Shown one piece after another: positions 1 to 9,512 of a stretch of 64,000 bases of DNA. Position numbers and translations under genes: made by a program. The first letter of the stretch is position 1; every line of letters starts with the position of its first letter. Under the pieces are notes generated by a model, which saw only the letters and a program-made list of their open reading frames with translations, made no database searches and was not told the origin of the DNA. This stretch comes from an uncultured Parvularculaceae bacterium (GTDB lineage: Bacteria; Pseudomonadota; Alphaproteobacteria; Caulobacterales; Parvularculaceae), in NCBI GenBank assembly GCA_947259375.1, contig CAMYLZ010000012.1, positions 62,001 through 126,000 of the forward strand. The letters are read 5' to 3'.

Positions 1-776
1 AGCAATTGCGAATAATAAGGATCATTCGCCGCGCACAGCCCCAGCAGCAGGTCGATTTCATTGATGCCGGAAAAATCCCCGCCATTGGCGCCGCGATATT
101 CAGCTCGCGCCACACGGTAGGGTTTGTAATAAGGCCGCACGCAATAAAAGAAACGATCACGATCAAGCTCCTTGAACAGGAGCGCATTGGAATCGATGAC
201 GTCTTTGAGCGCATCGCCCGCGTCCTCAAACAGGATCGCCGCCGTCGGATGGGTGACGCCAAGCGGCAGGATGCGCGTCAACAGCTCCGCCGCGCGTTTG
301 TAAGCGAAAATGCTGCGCAGGTTGTAATCGAGGAAAAGATACTCATCCGGCAGGCTCGTGAAACTTTTCGGCCTGCCGTTCACCGCGCGATTGCGCGTCG
401 TCAGATGCGCCGTTGCAAAACGCGGCACGACACCAATGAAAGACGCGATATGCATGGCGAGGGCCGATGCTTCCGGCAGCGGCGATTTTTCCTCCCGCGC
501 CGGGTTGGTAACCTCGTGCCGGCGCAAGGAGGCCATATAGAGCCCGACATCGCCGAGCAGATCGAACGCATTGTCAAACCCCTCGTCGGTATTGCCTTCC
601 GCAAGCAGCTTGACGATGAATTCATGACCTTCCGCGCGGATCTGGTTTTTAATCTCGTCGCCAACGCCTTCGACATTCTCGCGCGCTTCCCGCGCAAAAT
701 AGAGCTCTTCCAGCGCGGTGTTCATCTCCACAAAGGACGTTCTGATCCAGTGCTCGAAATCTTTTGAAAGCGTCAT
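1..776 (-). CDS. PrnB-like (DUF1864) protein, C-terminus cut by window edge
   Basis: I translated the minus strand from ATG at 776. The frame stays open for 258 codons to the window edge, so the C-terminus is missing. The stretch reading RPYYKPYRVARAEYRG followed by ANGGDFSGINEIDLLLGLC resembles the PrnB/DUF1864 branch of the tryptophan- and indoleamine-dioxygenase fold. In pyrrolnitrin biosynthesis PrnB rearranges 7-chlorotryptophan. No other pyrrolnitrin gene is visible, so the substrate here is unknown. The proximal heme His of this fold would lie beyond the edge and cannot be checked. A GGAGG ribosome site sits about 10 nt before the ATG and is partly buried in a hairpin (778-826). The gene follows metH on the same strand after 84 bp. 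The family call comes from memory of the motif, without a search. Confidence 0.6.
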   Translation of the reverse strand, partial: MTLSKDFEHWIRTSFVEMNTALEELYFAREARENVEGVGDEIKNQIRAEGHEFIVKLLAEGNTDEGFDNAFDLLGDVGLYMASLRRHEVTNPAREEKSPLPEASALAMHIASFIGVVPRFATAHLTTRNRAVNGRPKSFTSLPDEYLFLDYNLRSIFAYKRAAELLTRILPLGVTHPTAAILFEDAGDALKDVIDSNALLFKELDRDRFFYCVRPYYKPYRVARAEYRGANGGDFSGINEIDLLLGLCAANDPYYSQL

Positions 777-777
777 G

Positions 778-826
778 AAAAACGATCCTCCGCCGGCGCG
801 TCCCGTCGCGCAGGGTTTTGGATCGT
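778..826 (-). terminator. Terminator-like hairpin overlapping the ribosome site of the PrnB-like gene
   Basis: Outer arms ACGATCC (782-788) and GGATCGT (820-826) pair, and an inner arm pair GCGCG (796-800)/CGCGC (807-811) stacks inside. On the minus strand the 3' arm is followed by five Ts (782-778) and then, one base later, the ATG at 776. The 3' arm also includes part of the GGAGGATCG ribosome site. The element could end metH transcription, hide the ribosome site of the next gene, or do both. Confidence 0.55.
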
Positions 827-860
827 CTTATCTTATTCGCCGGTCAGTGGAAACGCCCGC

Positions 861-3512
861 TTATTCCGTCCCGGGCGCATAGTTGAGGATCGGCCCCAGC
901 CAACGCTCGGCGGTGCGCAGATCCCAGCCCTTGCGGCGGGCATAATCCTCGACCTGGTCTTTTTCGATCCGCCCCACCGCGAAATAACGGCTCTCCGGAT
1001 GGCTGAAATAAAGCCCGGAAACACTTGCAGGCGGGGTCATGGCGAAACTTGAAGTGAGCTCTACGCCGGCGCGCGCCGGCGCATCCAGCAACCGGAACAG
1101 GGTTTCTTTTTCCGTATGATCTGGCTGCGCCGGATAGCCCGGCGCTGGGCGGATTCCGGCGTATTTCTCCGCGATCAACTCTTCGCTGGAAAACGCCTCA
1201 TTAGGCGCATAGCCCCAAAGCTCGCGGCGCACCCGCTGGTGCAACATTTCTGCGAAACCTTCGGCAAAACGGTCGGCAAGCGCTTTGACCATGATCGCCG
1301 AATAGTCGTCATGCGCGGCCTTGAATGCGTCGGACTTTTCGAGCTCTCCATGACCGGCGGTGACGCAAAACCCGCCGACCCAATCGGCGCCCTCGCTCAC
1401 AGGCCGGACGAAATCCGCCAGCGCCAGATTGGGGCCTTCCGATTTTTTGATCTGTTGGCGGACCGAATAAAACCGCGCGATCTCGCTCGCGCGGTCTTCA
1501 TCCGCCCACAAAACGATATCATCGCCATCCGCATTGGCCGGCCAAAATCCGACCGCCGCCTTCAGTCTCAACCATTTTTCCGCAACCAGCCTGTCGAGCA
1601 TCGCCTGTCCGTCGCGCCACAGTCCGCGCGCCGCTTCGCCGCGTTTTTCATCGTCAAGAATCTGCGGATAACGCCCTTTCAGATCCCAACTCATGAAAAA
1701 CGGCGTCCAGTCGATATAAGTCAGGACATCTTCAAGCGAGACATCGTCGATGGTTCTAGCGCCGGTGAAGGATGGCGGCGCGCCGTTCTGGCCAGACCAG
1801 TCGGGCGTGAAGGCGTTGGCGCGCGCATCGGCTATCGAAAGCCGCTCTTTCGGCCCGCCCCCGGCGCGCGATTGGCGAATCCGTTCGTATTTCGCTTTCG
1901 TTTTCTCCCATACGCGCGGGCGATCGGTCTCGGAAAGCAAGGACGACACAACGCCCACCGCCCGGCTCGCATCAGCGACATGGAGGGTCGGCGCGTTTTT
2001 GTAACCGGGCTCGATTTTCACCGCCGTATGCGCGGGCGATGTGGTCGCGCCGCCGATCAAAAGCGGCAGGTCCATTTTCCGACGCTGCATTTCCGAAGCG
2101 ACGAACACCATCTCGTCAAGCGACGGGGTGATCAGCCCGGAAAGACCGACAATGTCGACATCATGTTTTTCGGCTTCGTCGAGAATTCTCTCCGCCGGGA
2201 CCATAACGCCAAGGTCGATCACCTCATAGCCGTTGCATTGCAGAACGACGCCAACGATGTTCTTGCCGATATCGTGGACGTCGCCCTTCACCGTTGCCAT
2301 GATGACCTTGCCATTGGACTTGCCGACAAGGCCGAGGCGCTCTTTTTCATCTTCCATGTAAGGCAGCAAATGGGCTACGGCCTGTTTCATGACACGAGCG
2401 GATTTTACGACCTGCGGCAGAAACATTCTGCCGTCGCCGAAAAGATCGCCGACAATGTTCATGCCGTCCATCAACGGGCCTTCGATCACATGCAAGGGAC
2501 GCTCGGCAGCGACGCGCGCTTCTTCCGTGTCCTGTTCGATGAATTCCGTGATGCCGTGCACCAGTGCGTGCGACAGCCGCTCGCGCACCGGTTTGTCGCG
2601 CCAGGCGAGGTCTTTTTTCTGGCTCTCGCCTTTCTTGCCGCGATATTGCTCGGCAATCTCCAGCAGGCGTTCCGTGGCGTCATCGCGGCGATTGAGGATC
2701 ACATCCTCAACCCGCTCGCGCAGATCCGGCTCGATGTCGTCATAAATGTCGAGCTGGCCGGCATTGACGATCGCCATGTCCATCCCGGCCTTGATGGCGT
2801 GATAGAGAAAGACCGAATGCATTGCGCGGCGCACCGGTTCATTGCCGCGGAACGAAAACGACACGTTGGACAATCCGCCGGAGACATGCGCGCCCGGCAA
2901 TGCGGTGCGGATGCGTTTTACCGCATCGATAAAGGCGCGAGCATAGCCATTATGCTCCTCAATCCCAGTAGCGACAGCAAAGATATTAGGGTCGAAAATG
3001 ATATCTTCGGGCGGAAAGCCGGCTTTTTCCGTCAACAGATCATAGGCGCGCTTGCAGATGCGGAATTTCTCGTCCGCCGTTTCCGCCTGGCCCTTTTCAT
3101 CAAAGGCCATTACAACGGTCGCCGCGCCATAGCTGCGAATGGCGCGGGCCTGTTTCAGGAACGGCGCCTCGCCCTCTTTAAGCGAGATCGAATTGACGAC
3201 CGCTTTTCCCTGCACGCATTTAAGACCCGCCTCGATCACCTCCCATTTCGAGGAGTCAATCATTACCGGGACGCGCGCGATGTCCGGTTCGGCGGCGATG
3301 AGATTCAAGAACGTCGTCATCGCCTCGACGCCGTCCAACATTCCCTCATCCATATTGACGTCGATGATCTGCGCGCCGTTTTCCACCTGCTGGCGCGCCA
3401 CCTCGATGGCGTCCGCATAGCGGTCCTCGGTGATCATCTTGCGGAACTTCGCCGAGCCGGTGACGTTAGTGCGTTCGCCAATATTGACGAATGTGGCGGT
3501 CTGATTGGTCAT
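861..3512 (-). CDS. metH: Methionine synthase, cobalamin/folate part (split MetH, C-terminal)
   Basis: This 883-residue protein carries the C-terminal modules of cobalamin-dependent methionine synthase. A pterin-binding domain comes first ([16 protein letters not shown] near the start), then the cap and B12-binding domains with [15 protein letters not shown], whose His is the usual lower cobalt ligand, SGLITPS and GGATTS. The AdoMet-dependent reactivation domain closes it ([15 protein letters not shown]). It moves the methyl group from 5-methyl-THF to homocysteine together with the separate homocysteine-binding subunit just upstream. I chose ATG 3512 because a longer frame from 3551 would run into the upstream gene, and homology begins directly after MTNQTATF. 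Split metH genes are known in alphaproteobacteria. Confidence 0.95.
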   Translation of the reverse strand: MTNQTATFVNIGERTNVTGSAKFRKMITEDRYADAIEVARQQVENGAQIIDVNMDEGMLDGVEAMTTFLNLIAAEPDIARVPVMIDSSKWEVIEAGLKCVQGKAVVNSISLKEGEAPFLKQARAIRSYGAATVVMAFDEKGQAETADEKFRICKRAYDLLTEKAGFPPEDIIFDPNIFAVATGIEEHNGYARAFIDAVKRIRTALPGAHVSGGLSNVSFSFRGNEPVRRAMHSVFLYHAIKAGMDMAIVNAGQLDIYDDIEPDLRERVEDVILNRRDDATERLLEIAEQYRGKKGESQKKDLAWRDKPVRERLSHALVHGITEFIEQDTEEARVAAERPLHVIEGPLMDGMNIVGDLFGDGRMFLPQVVKSARVMKQAVAHLLPYMEDEKERLGLVGKSNGKVIMATVKGDVHDIGKNIVGVVLQCNGYEVIDLGVMVPAERILDEAEKHDVDIVGLSGLITPSLDEMVFVASEMQRRKMDLPLLIGGATTSPAHTAVKIEPGYKNAPTLHVADASRAVGVVSSLLSETDRPRVWEKTKAKYERIRQSRAGGGPKERLSIADARANAFTPDWSGQNGAPPSFTGARTIDDVSLEDVLTYIDWTPFFMSWDLKGRYPQILDDEKRGEAARGLWRDGQAMLDRLVAEKWLRLKAAVGFWPANADGDDIVLWADEDRASEIARFYSVRQQIKKSEGPNLALADFVRPVSEGADWVGGFCVTAGHGELEKSDAFKAAHDDYSAIMVKALADRFAEGFAEMLHQRVRRELWGYAPNEAFSSEELIAEKYAGIRPAPGYPAQPDHTEKETLFRLLDAPARAGVELTSSFAMTPPASVSGLYFSHPESRYFAVGRIEKDQVEDYARRKGWDLRTAERWLGPILNYAPGTE

Positions 3513-3528
3513 GTTTCTGGTTCCGCCG

Positions 3529-4593
3529 TCAGGCCAGTTCGAAGGGCTCAAGCCCGGAAAGACGCATCATCGGTTTATGCGAGGGGACGACACGCGGCGG
3601 GTTGCCATGCGCGGCTTCTGCTATCGCGGAAATATGCGCCGGCGTCGTGCCGCAGCAGCCGCCCAGCAGATTGACGAGGCCGCTTTCAGCCCATTCGCGC
3701 AACATGGAAGACGTCTCTTCCGGCGTTTCATCATATTCGCCAAAAGCGTTAGGCAGGCCGGCATTCGGATAAGCGGCGACCAGCGTATCGGCGATACGCG
3801 CGAGTTCCGCGATATGCGGGCGCATCAGCGCGGCGCCGAGCGCGCAATTCAATCCGATCGCGAAGGGTTTTGCATGGCGCACCGAATTCCAGAACGCTTC
3901 CACCGTTTGGCCCGAAAGAGTGCGCCCGGATTTGTCCGTGATCGTGCCGGATATCCAGACAGGCAACCGTTCAAGCCCTTCCGCCTCAAGATCAGCGATG
4001 GCTTTGAGCGCTGCTTTGCAATTCAGCGTGTCGGTAATGGTCTCGATCAGGTAAAGATCGACGCCGCCTTCATTGAGCGCACGGATTTGCGTTTTATAGG
4101 CTTCATATACCTGATCGAACACGACCGAACGCGCGCCGGGGTCGTTCACATCCGACGACATGGACAGCATCTTGTTAAGCGGCCCGATGGAGCCCGCGAC
4201 GAAGCGCGGTTTTTCAGGCGTTTTCGCCGTCCATGCATCCGCCGCGGCGCGCGCGATCCTCGCGCCTTCGAAATTGATGTCACGCACATCCGCTTCGCCG
4301 AGCTTGTAATCGTCCTGTGCGATCACCGTCGCGGAAAACGTATTGGTCTCGCAAATATCCGCGCCAGCCGCGTAAAACGCATCCAGTAACTCTGTGATAA
4401 TGTCCGGGCGCGTCAGGCACAAAATATCGTTATTGCCTTTTAGCGGGTCGGGATGGCCCGCAAAACGCGCGCCGCGAAAATCCGCCTCGTCAAGGCCCTT
4501 GCGCTGGATCATCGCGCCCCAGGCGCCGTCAAGAATGAGGATGCGTTGCTTGGCCACCGCTTTCAGCGCACCGATGCGTTCACTGCGTTTCAT
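3529..4593 (-). CDS. Homocysteine S-methyltransferase subunit of split MetH
   Basis: This 354-residue protein matches the N-terminal homocysteine-binding barrel of MetH. It starts [20 protein letters not shown] and carries the zinc-ligand signatures GLNCALG and GGCCGTTP, whose three Cys bind the Zn that activates homocysteine. The pterin, B12 and activation domains are absent because they sit in the next gene, 16 bp downstream, so the two products should work as one enzyme. Its ATG overlaps the metF stop in a TGATG arrangement, which implies translational coupling within the metF operon. Confidence 0.93.
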   Translation of the reverse strand: MKRSERIGALKAVAKQRILILDGAWGAMIQRKGLDEADFRGARFAGHPDPLKGNNDILCLTRPDIITELLDAFYAAGADICETNTFSATVIAQDDYKLGEADVRDINFEGARIARAAADAWTAKTPEKPRFVAGSIGPLNKMLSMSSDVNDPGARSVVFDQVYEAYKTQIRALNEGGVDLYLIETITDTLNCKAALKAIADLEAEGLERLPVWISGTITDKSGRTLSGQTVEAFWNSVRHAKPFAIGLNCALGAALMRPHIAELARIADTLVAAYPNAGLPNAFGEYDETPEETSSMLREWAESGLVNLLGGCCGTTPAHISAIAEAAHGNPPRVVPSHKPMMRLSGLEPFELA

Positions 4594-5468
4594 CAGGCGG
4601 CCTCATGCGCTTTCGCCACGCCGAGCAGACGACAGGTCGCCAAGGACAGGTTCGCGCGGTTCATGGTGTAGAAATGGAAATCATCGACGCCCTCGTCGCG
4701 CAACCGATTGCAAAGCTCCGCCACCAATTGCGCCGTGATGAGATCGCGCGTCGCCACATCGGCCTCGAGCCCATCGTAAAGCGCGGCGATGCGCGCAGGA
4801 ATGCGCGCGCCGCAGAGGGCCGCCATGCGGGCAAGACCCTTGAAGTTCGATTGCAGCATGATCCCCGGCACGATCGGGCGGCTCACGCCTGCATTTGCGG
4901 CCGCGTCGCGAAATCGGCAAAAAACATCCGGGTCGAAAAAGAACTGGGTGATGGCCCGCGCCGCGCCGGCGTCGAGTTTGCGTTTGAGATTTTCAATTTC
5001 CGCTTTGATATCTCGCGCATCCGGATGCACTTCTGGGTAGCAGCCGACGGAAATATCGAAATCCGCGATGGCTCGCGCCCCCGCGATCAGGTCACAGGCA
5101 TAAGCGTAACCGTCAGGGTGCGGGGCATAGGTCGCGCCCGGTCCTTCGGGCGGATCGCCGCGCAAGGCGACGATGCGGCGCACGCCGGCCTTCCAGTAGC
5201 GCGCGAGGACATCATCCACCTCGGCGCGCGATGCGCCGACGCATGTGATGTGCCCTGCAGGTTCGAGCGCAGTCTGTCCCGCCAGCCGCTCAACCACGCC
5301 GAGCGTACGCTCGCGGGTCGATCCGCCAGCCCCGTAGGTGACCGACACGAATGACGGATTGAGGGCGGCAAGCCGTTCGACGCTGTCCCACAACCGCGCC
5401 TCCATTTCCGGCGTTTTTGGCGGAAACAGCTCAAAAGAATATCGAATCTCGCGCGCACTTGGGCTCAT
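4593..5468 (-). CDS. metF: 5,10-methylenetetrahydrofolate reductase
   Basis: This 291-residue protein has the normal length of bacterial MetF. It reduces methylene-THF to the methyl-THF consumed by the two MetH subunits encoded downstream. Visible signatures are SFELFPPKTPEME at the N-terminus with the catalytic Glu, SVTYGAGGSTRERT, a GHITCVGASR strand, RIVALRGDPPEG, and a QFFFDPDVF segment of the FAD barrel. An AGAGGAG ribosome site sits about 10 nt before ATG 5468. A palindrome 30 bp upstream is the likely operator. The gene heads the metF-homocysteine methyltransferase-metH operon. Confidence 0.95.
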   Translation of the reverse strand: MSPSAREIRYSFELFPPKTPEMEARLWDSVERLAALNPSFVSVTYGAGGSTRERTLGVVERLAGQTALEPAGHITCVGASRAEVDDVLARYWKAGVRRIVALRGDPPEGPGATYAPHPDGYAYACDLIAGARAIADFDISVGCYPEVHPDARDIKAEIENLKRKLDAGAARAITQFFFDPDVFCRFRDAAANAGVSRPIVPGIMLQSNFKGLARMAALCGARIPARIAALYDGLEADVATRDLITAQLVAELCNRLRDEGVDDFHFYTMNRANLSLATCRLLGVAKAHEAA

Positions 5469-5497
5469 CCGCGAGCGGCTCCTCTAATTACATAACC

Positions 5498-5517
5498 ATA
5501 TAAAGATATCCTTATAT
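5498..5517. promoter_or_regulatory. 20-bp palindromic operator candidate upstream of metF
   Basis: ATATAAAGATATCCTTATAT is a palindrome centred on GATATC with one mismatched base pair per arm. It lies in an AT-rich island 30 bp before the metF start, inside otherwise GC-rich DNA. Palindromes of this type are expected for ArsR-fold regulators of methionine/SAH metabolism such as SahR. I infer that link, and no regulator gene is present in the window. Confidence 0.55.
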
Positions 5518-5646
5518 AGCGTCGCCTCGCAAGCGCACAATCGTGCAAAATTGCGGCAGATTTCTCTAAAGCAGGCGCACGCTAACCGCTTTCCGGCAAC
5601 GCAAGCGCCACGGGCCAATTGCAAACCGGCATGGAGAATTGCGCTG

Positions 5647-6873
5647 CTAAAGCGATTTGAGGTCGGTCGTCGCGTCGGCAAGCCTGGCGGGATCAACATG
5701 CGCGCCTGCCGTGATCAGCTTGCGCCCGACCAGGAAGGACGCCGGATCGTTAACCGCATCGACCGCAAGAACATGGCCGTCTTTCAGGTGCCAAAGCGAG
5801 AATTTTTTCTCCTCCGGCGCGCCGCGCATGACGACGTCGCCCGCCCCCTCCCCGAGGCCCGCCGTCTGCAGCTTGACGTCATACTGGTCAGACCAGAACC
5901 ACGGCAAAGCATCGTATACGGTGTTTTTCCCGGCCATATTGGCGGCGGCGACTTTCGCCTGTTCGATGGCGTTCGGCACAGATTCAAGCCGCATGCGCCG
6001 ACCATAACGCGGCGAAAGAAAATTCGTGCAATCGCCCGCCGCAAAGATGTTCGGATCGGAGCTGCGCGCATATTCGTCAACGATGATCCCGTTATCAATC
6101 TCGAGCCCGGCGGCCTGCGCAAGGGCCACGTCCGGCGCGGCGCCAATGCCGACTAGCGCAGCGGCGCATTCAATGACCTCGCCGGAAGCCAGCCGTGCAG
6201 CCGTGACCCGCCCTTCGCCTTCGAACCCTTCAAGCGCCGCCCCGAGCCGCAAATCGACCCCGGCATCCGCATGCAGCTTCGCGTAGAAATCAGATAGTTC
6301 TTTCACCGCGACACGGGCGAGCACCCGGTCCATCATCTCCAGCAGCACGACCTTGCGCCCCGCCTTGCGCGCCGACGCCGCCACTTCGAGCCCGATATAG
6401 CCGGCGCCGACAATGACGATCGCGCCATCCGCGTTGAGCAAGGGGTGCAACGCGTCAGAGTCAGAAAGCGAGCGCAGATAATGCACGCCCGCAAGCGCCG
6501 CGCCCGGCGCATTCAACCGCCGCGGCGGCGCGCCTGTCGCGATCAACAATTTATCGTAAGGCTCGCGCCCTTTCGCCGTTTCGACCATTTGCGCCGCGCG
6601 GTCGATCCCCGTCACCCGCTCGCCAAGACGCAGCGAAATATTCTGCGCGCCATAGAATTCCGCCGGCCGCAGGTATAACCGCTCGGCGGCGAGCTCTCCT
6701 TGCAAATAGGCTTTCGACAAGGGCGGGCGCTGATAAGGCGGAACCGGTTCATCGCCAAACATGACGATATCGCCAGCGAAGCCCGCCTGCCGAAGGCTGA
6801 TCGCGCCCTGCGCGCCGGCCTGACCTGCGCCGATGATCACGGCGCGCATGGATTTTGTGTTTTCGCTCATCAT
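5647..6873 (-). CDS. FAD/NAD-dependent ferredoxin reductase (rhodocoxin/putidaredoxin reductase type)
   Basis: This protein of about 408 residues belongs to the NADH:ferredoxin reductase family that feeds Rieske oxygenases and P450s. It has the FAD dinucleotide fold VIIGAGQAGAQGAISLRQ, the YQRPPLSKAYL segment after the first strand, an NAD-binding GAGYIGLEVAASARK motif, and the second FAD contact FAAGDCTNF. The frame could start at 6927, but the ATG pair at 6873/6870 follows AGGGG at a normal distance and lies close to the homologous core, so I use 6873. No ferredoxin or oxygenase gene is adjacent, so its partner is unknown. It is divergent from the oxidase at 7010. Confidence 0.85.
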   Translation of the reverse strand: MMSENTKSMRAVIIGAGQAGAQGAISLRQAGFAGDIVMFGDEPVPPYQRPPLSKAYLQGELAAERLYLRPAEFYGAQNISLRLGERVTGIDRAAQMVETAKGREPYDKLLIATGAPPRRLNAPGAALAGVHYLRSLSDSDALHPLLNADGAIVIVGAGYIGLEVAASARKAGRKVVLLEMMDRVLARVAVKELSDFYAKLHADAGVDLRLGAALEGFEGEGRVTAARLASGEVIECAAALVGIGAAPDVALAQAAGLEIDNGIIVDEYARSSDPNIFAAGDCTNFLSPRYGRRMRLESVPNAIEQAKVAAANMAGKNTVYDALPWFWSDQYDVKLQTAGLGEGAGDVVMRGAPEEKKFSLWHLKDGHVLAVDAVNDPASFLVGRKLITAGAHVDPARLADATTDLKSL

Positions 6874-7009
6874 AATGGGCGCCCCTGCTATCTGACTTTG
6901 ACGCTGCCTGTCCACAAGCGTGACCATCTCGTCGCCGTAAAGCGCTGCACTTATGGCGGTTTTCAGTTAAACTCCCCAGGACACAGGCGACAAGAAGGCA
7001 GGTGCGGAC

Positions 7010-8251
7010 ATGGCGCGATCGGCAGACATCGTCATTATCGGCGCCGGCATTATCGGGCTATGCACGGCGGTGCAGATCGCCCGGCGCGCGAAAGCGTCGA
7101 TCACGGTCCTTGATAAAGGCGCCGGCCCCGGCGAAGGCTCGACCGGCGCATCATCGGCGGTCTGCCGCTACAAATACACCCGCCCGGAAATGGTGAGGCT
7201 CGCCCGCGACGGCATCAACGCCTATCAGCATTGGGCCGCATTTACCGGGCTCGACGCGCCGCTGGCCCGCTTTCATCGCCATGGCGTCTTGTGGTCGTCC
7301 GACGGCAATCGCGATTGGCCGGCGGCGGAAGCCGAACGCCTTCGCTCATTCGGCATCGCCGCTGACGTGCTGGACGATGACGCGCTCGCAGAACGCTTTC
7401 CCGCGATTAGTCCATGCGTACTGGCGCCGGATTTCGAGACTGGCGCGCCTCATAAGTGCAGCGGCGGCGGCTTGCATCTTCTCGAAGTCGACGGCGGATA
7501 TTTCGATCCGGTTGACGCGCTGCACGACCTGATCACCACTGCGCGCGCACTTGGCGTCGACATTCGCTTTCGCACACGGGTCACCGGCTGCGACGTTTCG
7601 GCGGGCGCTATGCGCGGCGTCACTCTCGCCTCCGGCGAGCGCCTTGCCTGCGCAAACCTCGTCAACGCCGCCGGCCCCTGGTGCAACGATGTCTTCGACT
7701 ATGCAGGCCTCGCTTGCCCCTGGCCGCTTTCGCCGACACGCATTCAGATCGTGCATATAGATCGCCCTGAAGCGGTGGCCGGAGATCTGCCGGTTTGTGT
7801 CGATCCGCTCGCCGGCATCTATTTTCGCACGCAAAATCGCGGGCAACAGATCCTTGTCAGTTCTGTTCGCAAAGAAGACGAATGCGAGCGCGTCACTGCG
7901 CCGGACGATCTCGCAAATTACGCCAATGACGATTTCACGCGGGAAAAACTCCACGCGCTCCAGCACCGGCTACCGGGGCTCGCTTCAATGTGCAATGTCA
8001 GGGGCTGTAGCGGGCTATACACTGTCAATGAAAGCGACGTGCACCCAATTGTCGGCGAAACGCCAATCAAAGGGTTTTATGTAGCGAATGGCTTTAGCGG
8101 ACATGGTTTTAAACTGGCGCCGGCAATCGCTTCGCTCCTTGCACAGATGATTACAGGCGTAAAAGCCGATTTCGACACCAGTGAGGATGGCGGGTTTTTA
8201 AGCTTCAGCCGCGCGCCAATCGACATCGCCTCAAAGAGCGTGCTGGCCTGA
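7010..8251 (+). CDS. FAD-dependent amino-acid/amine oxidase of the DAO family
   Basis: This 413-residue protein starts with the Rossmann FAD motif IVIIGAGIIGLCTAVQIARR and follows with GSTGASSAVCRYKYTRPEM, the loop that contacts flavin in sarcosine-oxidase-beta and glycine-oxidase-like enzymes. The C-terminal VNESDVHPIVGETPIKGFY and NGFSGHGFKLAPAIA segments are the usual DAO-family end of the FAD site. It probably oxidises an N-methyl or secondary amine or an amino acid, and the sequence does not fix the substrate. It stands alone on the plus strand and converges on the carbonic anhydrase gene. Confidence 0.8.
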   Translation: MARSADIVIIGAGIIGLCTAVQIARRAKASITVLDKGAGPGEGSTGASSAVCRYKYTRPEMVRLARDGINAYQHWAAFTGLDAPLARFHRHGVLWSSDGNRDWPAAEAERLRSFGIAADVLDDDALAERFPAISPCVLAPDFETGAPHKCSGGGLHLLEVDGGYFDPVDALHDLITTARALGVDIRFRTRVTGCDVSAGAMRGVTLASGERLACANLVNAAGPWCNDVFDYAGLACPWPLSPTRIQIVHIDRPEAVAGDLPVCVDPLAGIYFRTQNRGQQILVSSVRKEDECERVTAPDDLANYANDDFTREKLHALQHRLPGLASMCNVRGCSGLYTVNESDVHPIVGETPIKGFYVANGFSGHGFKLAPAIASLLAQMITGVKADFDTSEDGGFLSFSRAPIDIASKSVLA

Positions 8252-8280
8252 CGCCGGACCGTCGTTGAATTTTTGCGCTC

Positions 8281-8871
8281 CTAACCGTGACGGCTGCAAT
8301 TCAAGTCCCGCAACCGCCCGTCATCCAGTGCATATATCCATCCATGGATGCGCAATGGCGCGCCGCGTCGCCAGGCCGATTGGATGATCGGGGTGCGCGC
8401 CAGATTTTCGACTTGCGATTGAACGCTAAGCTCGCACAGCCGCCTGTGGCGCGCTTCAAGGTCAGGCACAAGGTCGAGCGCGTCCGCATTGGCTTCGCTG
8501 ACATCGCGGATCGGCTGCAACCAGTGATCGATGACGCCATGCCGGCAACCGTCCATCGCCGCCCGCACGCCGCCGCAGCCATAATGCCCGCAAACGATAA
8601 TATGTTTGACGCAAAGCGATTCCACCGCAAATTCGAGGACCGACAACAGGTTCAGATCGCCGCGATGAACGAGGTTCGCCACATTGCGGTGAACGAACAC
8701 CTCGCCCGGCTCAAGCCCGGTGATGACATTGGCTGGCACCCGGCTGTCCGAACAGCCGATCCACAAAAATTCCGGATGCTGTAGCGCCGACAGGCGTGAA
8801 AAATAGTCCGGGTCATCAGCAAGTTTCCCACTCGCCCAATGCTCGTTATTGTCAAACAAAGCCTGCAACAT
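8281..8871 (-). CDS. Beta-class carbonic anhydrase
   Basis: This 196-residue enzyme interconverts CO2 and bicarbonate. The zinc and catalytic residues are visible as CSDSR (Cys40, Asp42, Arg44) and HYGCGG (His96, Cys99). ATG 8871 is preferred over GTG 8880 because GGTGG precedes it at a normal distance. It begins 35 bp after the hemerythrin-like gene on the same strand and is the last gene of the long nar unit. Placement there suggests that it handles pH or bicarbonate during anaerobic growth, which is an inference. Confidence 0.93.
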   Translation of the reverse strand: MLQALFDNNEHWASGKLADDPDYFSRLSALQHPEFLWIGCSDSRVPANVITGLEPGEVFVHRNVANLVHRGDLNLLSVLEFAVESLCVKHIIVCGHYGCGGVRAAMDGCRHGVIDHWLQPIRDVSEANADALDLVPDLEARHRRLCELSVQSQVENLARTPIIQSAWRRGAPLRIHGWIYALDDGRLRDLNCSRHG

Positions 8872-8906
8872 CGTTTCCACCGGCCATGGTCTTCGGTCTC
8901 GCGTCT

Positions 8907-9494
8907 CTAAAGCCGTCGCTCGCGAAAGGTCTGCGCCAAGATCGCCTGCTCGCGCGGCCCCAACCGCACCCGCGCGATCGGCAGCAACACGCCGTTCTCC
9001 AGCGCAAGATGCTGGGAAATATGTTCCGCGAAGCGTCTGAGCGTGCGTTTTGCGTTCCCGCCAAACGGCCTGCCCTCGATCCGATCGCGGATGACGCCCA
9101 AGACATCGTCAAGCCCGTGTTCGTCCTCGCGATGCTCATCTTCAAGGCGCTCCAGGATCCGGTCAACCTTGTCCTCAGGCAGACAATATTCCCGCAGCAT
9201 TGGAAACAGCGCCAGCTCCTCATCGCCGATATGCAAGGCGAAATCGCCGGTCAAAAACTCGACCAGCGCCCTTGCCCCGGCTTCATCAAACTCGCCATCC
9301 GCCATCATTACGAGGATTGCCGCCGCCTCTCTCTGGCGATGATGTTCCGCAAAGATGAAATCCAGCGGGCTGTCGATCATGCCCGCCGGCATTGCTTCGA
9401 TGACCCACGCGGCGGCGCCGCGCCGCTCGCCCGGCTCGATCGGGCGTTCGCCGCCGCCTGACGGCACGTCGTCCGGTATATGTGCAGCCACCAT
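8907..9494 (-). CDS. Hemerythrin-like (HHE) domain protein
   Basis: This 195-residue protein has spaced His and Glu residues typical of the HHE diiron four-helix bundle: FIFAEHHRQREAA, GDFALHIGDEELALFP, EDEHREDEHGL and FAEHISQHLALENGVLLP. Such proteins in nitrate-respiring bacteria bind O2 or NO or help repair Fe-S clusters. AAGGAG lies about 9 nt before ATG 9494. The gene follows the porin by 18 bp and precedes the carbonic anhydrase, so it is probably co-transcribed with the nar genes and may deal with NO made during nitrate reduction. Confidence 0.85.
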   Translation of the reverse strand: MVAAHIPDDVPSGGGERPIEPGERRGAAAWVIEAMPAGMIDSPLDFIFAEHHRQREAAAILVMMADGEFDEAGARALVEFLTGDFALHIGDEELALFPMLREYCLPEDKVDRILERLEDEHREDEHGLDDVLGVIRDRIEGRPFGGNAKRTLRRFAEHISQHLALENGVLLPIARVRLGPREQAILAQTFRERRL

Positions 9495-9512
9495 GACTAA
9501 ATGCTCCTTACG

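Noticed and set aside
1116-3674. An 852-codon open frame on the plus strand opposite metH
   Set aside because: It is antisense to a full metH, has Arg/His-rich composition typical of GC-rich shadow frames, and shows no domain.
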